NCBI GenBank assembly: GCA_018221165.1
Contig: JAAOYD010000106.1
Location: forward strand, 1-13,515
Length of the DNA: 13,515 nucleotides
Reading direction: 5' to 3'
Source: Candidatus Woesearchaeota archaeon
GTDB lineage: Archaea; Nanobdellota; Nanobdellia; Woesearchaeales; UBA525
Each line of letters begins with the position of its first letter. Position 1 is the stretch's first letter. Under the pieces are notes generated by a model. That model was not told the DNA's origin. It did not search any database and was given only the letters and a program-made list of their open reading frames with translations. This document shows positions 12,730 to 13,515 of this stretch, piece after piece. Both the position numbers and the translations under genes were made by a program.

Positions 12730-13461
12730 TTACCTGCCTGGTTTGATTTGTCCTTCGAAGACGACCTTGCCATCTTCTTCTTTTACTTGCATGATGAAAG
12801 GATTGAAGAAATCTGGCTTCTCACCTTTCCGTCGGAACACGAGCGGGATGATTGTCGTCTGCCCCTTCTGGATAAGTGCTTCAGTATGTTGGTGATACTT
12901 GCCACGCGCGAACCACGTCACATTCCACCATTTTGCTTTGGACGCATGTATCTCAACAACACCACCGCCAATAGGTATCGGTTCGCCTCCAGGCGGATAG
13001 AGTCCTTTGGGATCTGTCGTTCCGTGAATATGCATGAAGCGCGGATCATCCTTGGTTTCATCCGATTCTTTCTTGTGGCCTTTCGGGAAGATGTGGAACG
13101 TGACACCACTGAGTGGCGTACCCGTACCTTCCTCATAAGCACGCACTTGTAAGAGTCCTGGATTAGCTACATCAAGACCATTCGCGTCATCCTCTGGCTT
13201 GGTCTTGACCTCTTCCGCAGGTTCCTTATCATCAGTCTTTTCTTCTTTGAATTCTTTCTCGGCTTTGCCAGACGGTCTGCGATTGCTAGACGTCTTATCG
13301 CCACCACCACCGCCACCACCAAACAAGTCCTTCAGTCCGGAGAAGCCTTTCCCATCGGTGAAGAGGTTAACAATCATGTAGATGATAACAAAGATAATGA
13401 TGACTTCGAGCCACTCGAAGAGTACCTTGAAAATCTCGACGGCCGCGTCAGGGATAGGCAT
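12730..13461 (-). CDS. Single-pass membrane protein with Gly7 linker and Ig-like domain (243 aa)
   Basis: An N-terminal membrane helix (about 14-34, EWLEVIIIFVIIYMIVNLF) is followed by a run of seven glycines (48-54), a charged linker (55-96, rich in Lys, Glu, Asp) and an Ig-like beta domain (about 97-205) of the carboxypeptidase-regulatory/CNA-B kind. The DPKGLYPPGG and VVEIHASKAKWWN segments resemble the DERGYF and IELFAKAPHY segments of the adjacent 834-aa protein. Charges before the helix are net negative and there is no cleavage site, so the positive-inside rule weakly favours an outside N-terminus and a cytoplasmic Ig-like domain. The start ATG has GGAGGT seven bases upstream. I do not recognise a named family. 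Confidence 0.88.
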   Translation of the reverse strand: MPIPDAAVEIFKVLFEWLEVIIIFVIIYMIVNLFTDGKGFSGLKDLFGGGGGGGDKTSSNRRPSGKAEKEFKEEKTDDKEPAEEVKTKPEDDANGLDVANPGLLQVRAYEEGTGTPLSGVTFHIFPKGHKKESDETKDDPRFMHIHGTTDPKGLYPPGGEPIPIGGGVVEIHASKAKWWNVTWFARGKYHQHTEALIQKGQTTIIPLVFRRKGEKPDFFNPFIMQVKEEDGKVVFEGQIKPGR

Positions 13462-13515
13462 CTAGCGCGACCTCCGTAATTTTTTCGGCAACTGGAAAAG
13501 TCGTTTCGGCACGAA
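13448..13515 (-). CDS. C-terminal end of an upstream gene (partial)
   Basis: The minus strand is open from the right edge in more than one frame. The frame ending in the TGA at 13450-13448 reads RAETTFPVAEKITEVALDAYP. It shows coding-like purine-first codons and would overlap the next gene by 14 bases. A rival frame ends in TAG at 13464-13462, exactly before the next ATG, with a basic tail FVPKRLFQLPKKLRRSR. Either supports an operon continuing upstream. I favour the first on codon pattern, but the visible stretch is too short to decide. Confidence 0.4.
   Translation of the reverse strand, partial: RAETTFPVAEKITEVALDAYP

Noticed and set aside
1..13515. CRISPR arrays, insertion sequences and direct repeats
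   Set aside because: I saw no regularly spaced repeats, no transposase and no terminal inverted repeats with target duplications anywhere in the window.

Overview
This window is archaeal chromosome. The evidence is an archaeal-type elongation factor 1-alpha, an archaeal uS10, an eL33 (L35Ae) ribosomal protein (absent from bacteria), TATA boxes about 25 nt upstream of genes, two apparently leaderless genes (ATG 24-25 nt after the TATA box), GGTG/GAGGTGA-type ribosome binding sites and oligo-T terminators. An FtsZ-based divider with large orphan accessory operons would suit a DPANN-type lineage, but that placement is a guess; the sequence alone does not fix the phylum.

Layout. (1) 1-1885, minus strand: an ftsZ operon in the order ftsZ, a protein of six 29-residue TPR-like repeats, and the start of a coiled-coil protein that runs off the left edge. 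(2) 1886-2152: a divergent promoter region. (3) 2153-4136, plus strand: the translation cluster tuf (aEF-1A), rps10 and a small leaderless protein, followed by tRNA-Ser(GGA) on the minus strand at 4205-4287. (4) 4275-8412, plus strand: a tightly overlapping three-gene operon. The first two genes encode membrane-anchored proteins with C-terminal YkuD (L,D-transpeptidase-like) domains. The third encodes a soluble protein with a C-terminal helix-turn-helix. (5) 8437-8691: leaderless rpl35ae, whose TATA box contains the stop codon of the preceding operon. (6) 8786-13515, minus strand: a small four-helix membrane protein with its own promoter, preceded by an operon of a single-pass protein with a Gly7 linker and Ig-like domain (243 aa), a very large soluble protein (834 aa) with an Ig-like domain and a possible C-terminal HTH, and a 332-aa coiled-coil protein. 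The tail of a further gene lies at the right edge.

The most interesting part is region 4. The first YkuD protein keeps the fold motifs but has lost the catalytic His (Ser507), Cys (Gly528) and Arg (Val530). The second keeps His346 and Cys365 at the normal spacing. An active/inactive pair of cell-surface L,D-transpeptidase-like domains, translationally coupled to a putative DNA-binding protein, in what looks like an archaeon and with no peptidoglycan synthesis gene in view, suggests an unexplained envelope-remodelling or envelope-sensing system. The second unexplained locus is the 243/834/332-aa operon, where two adjacent proteins seem to share an Ig-like domain although the larger one has no signal peptide or membrane segment.
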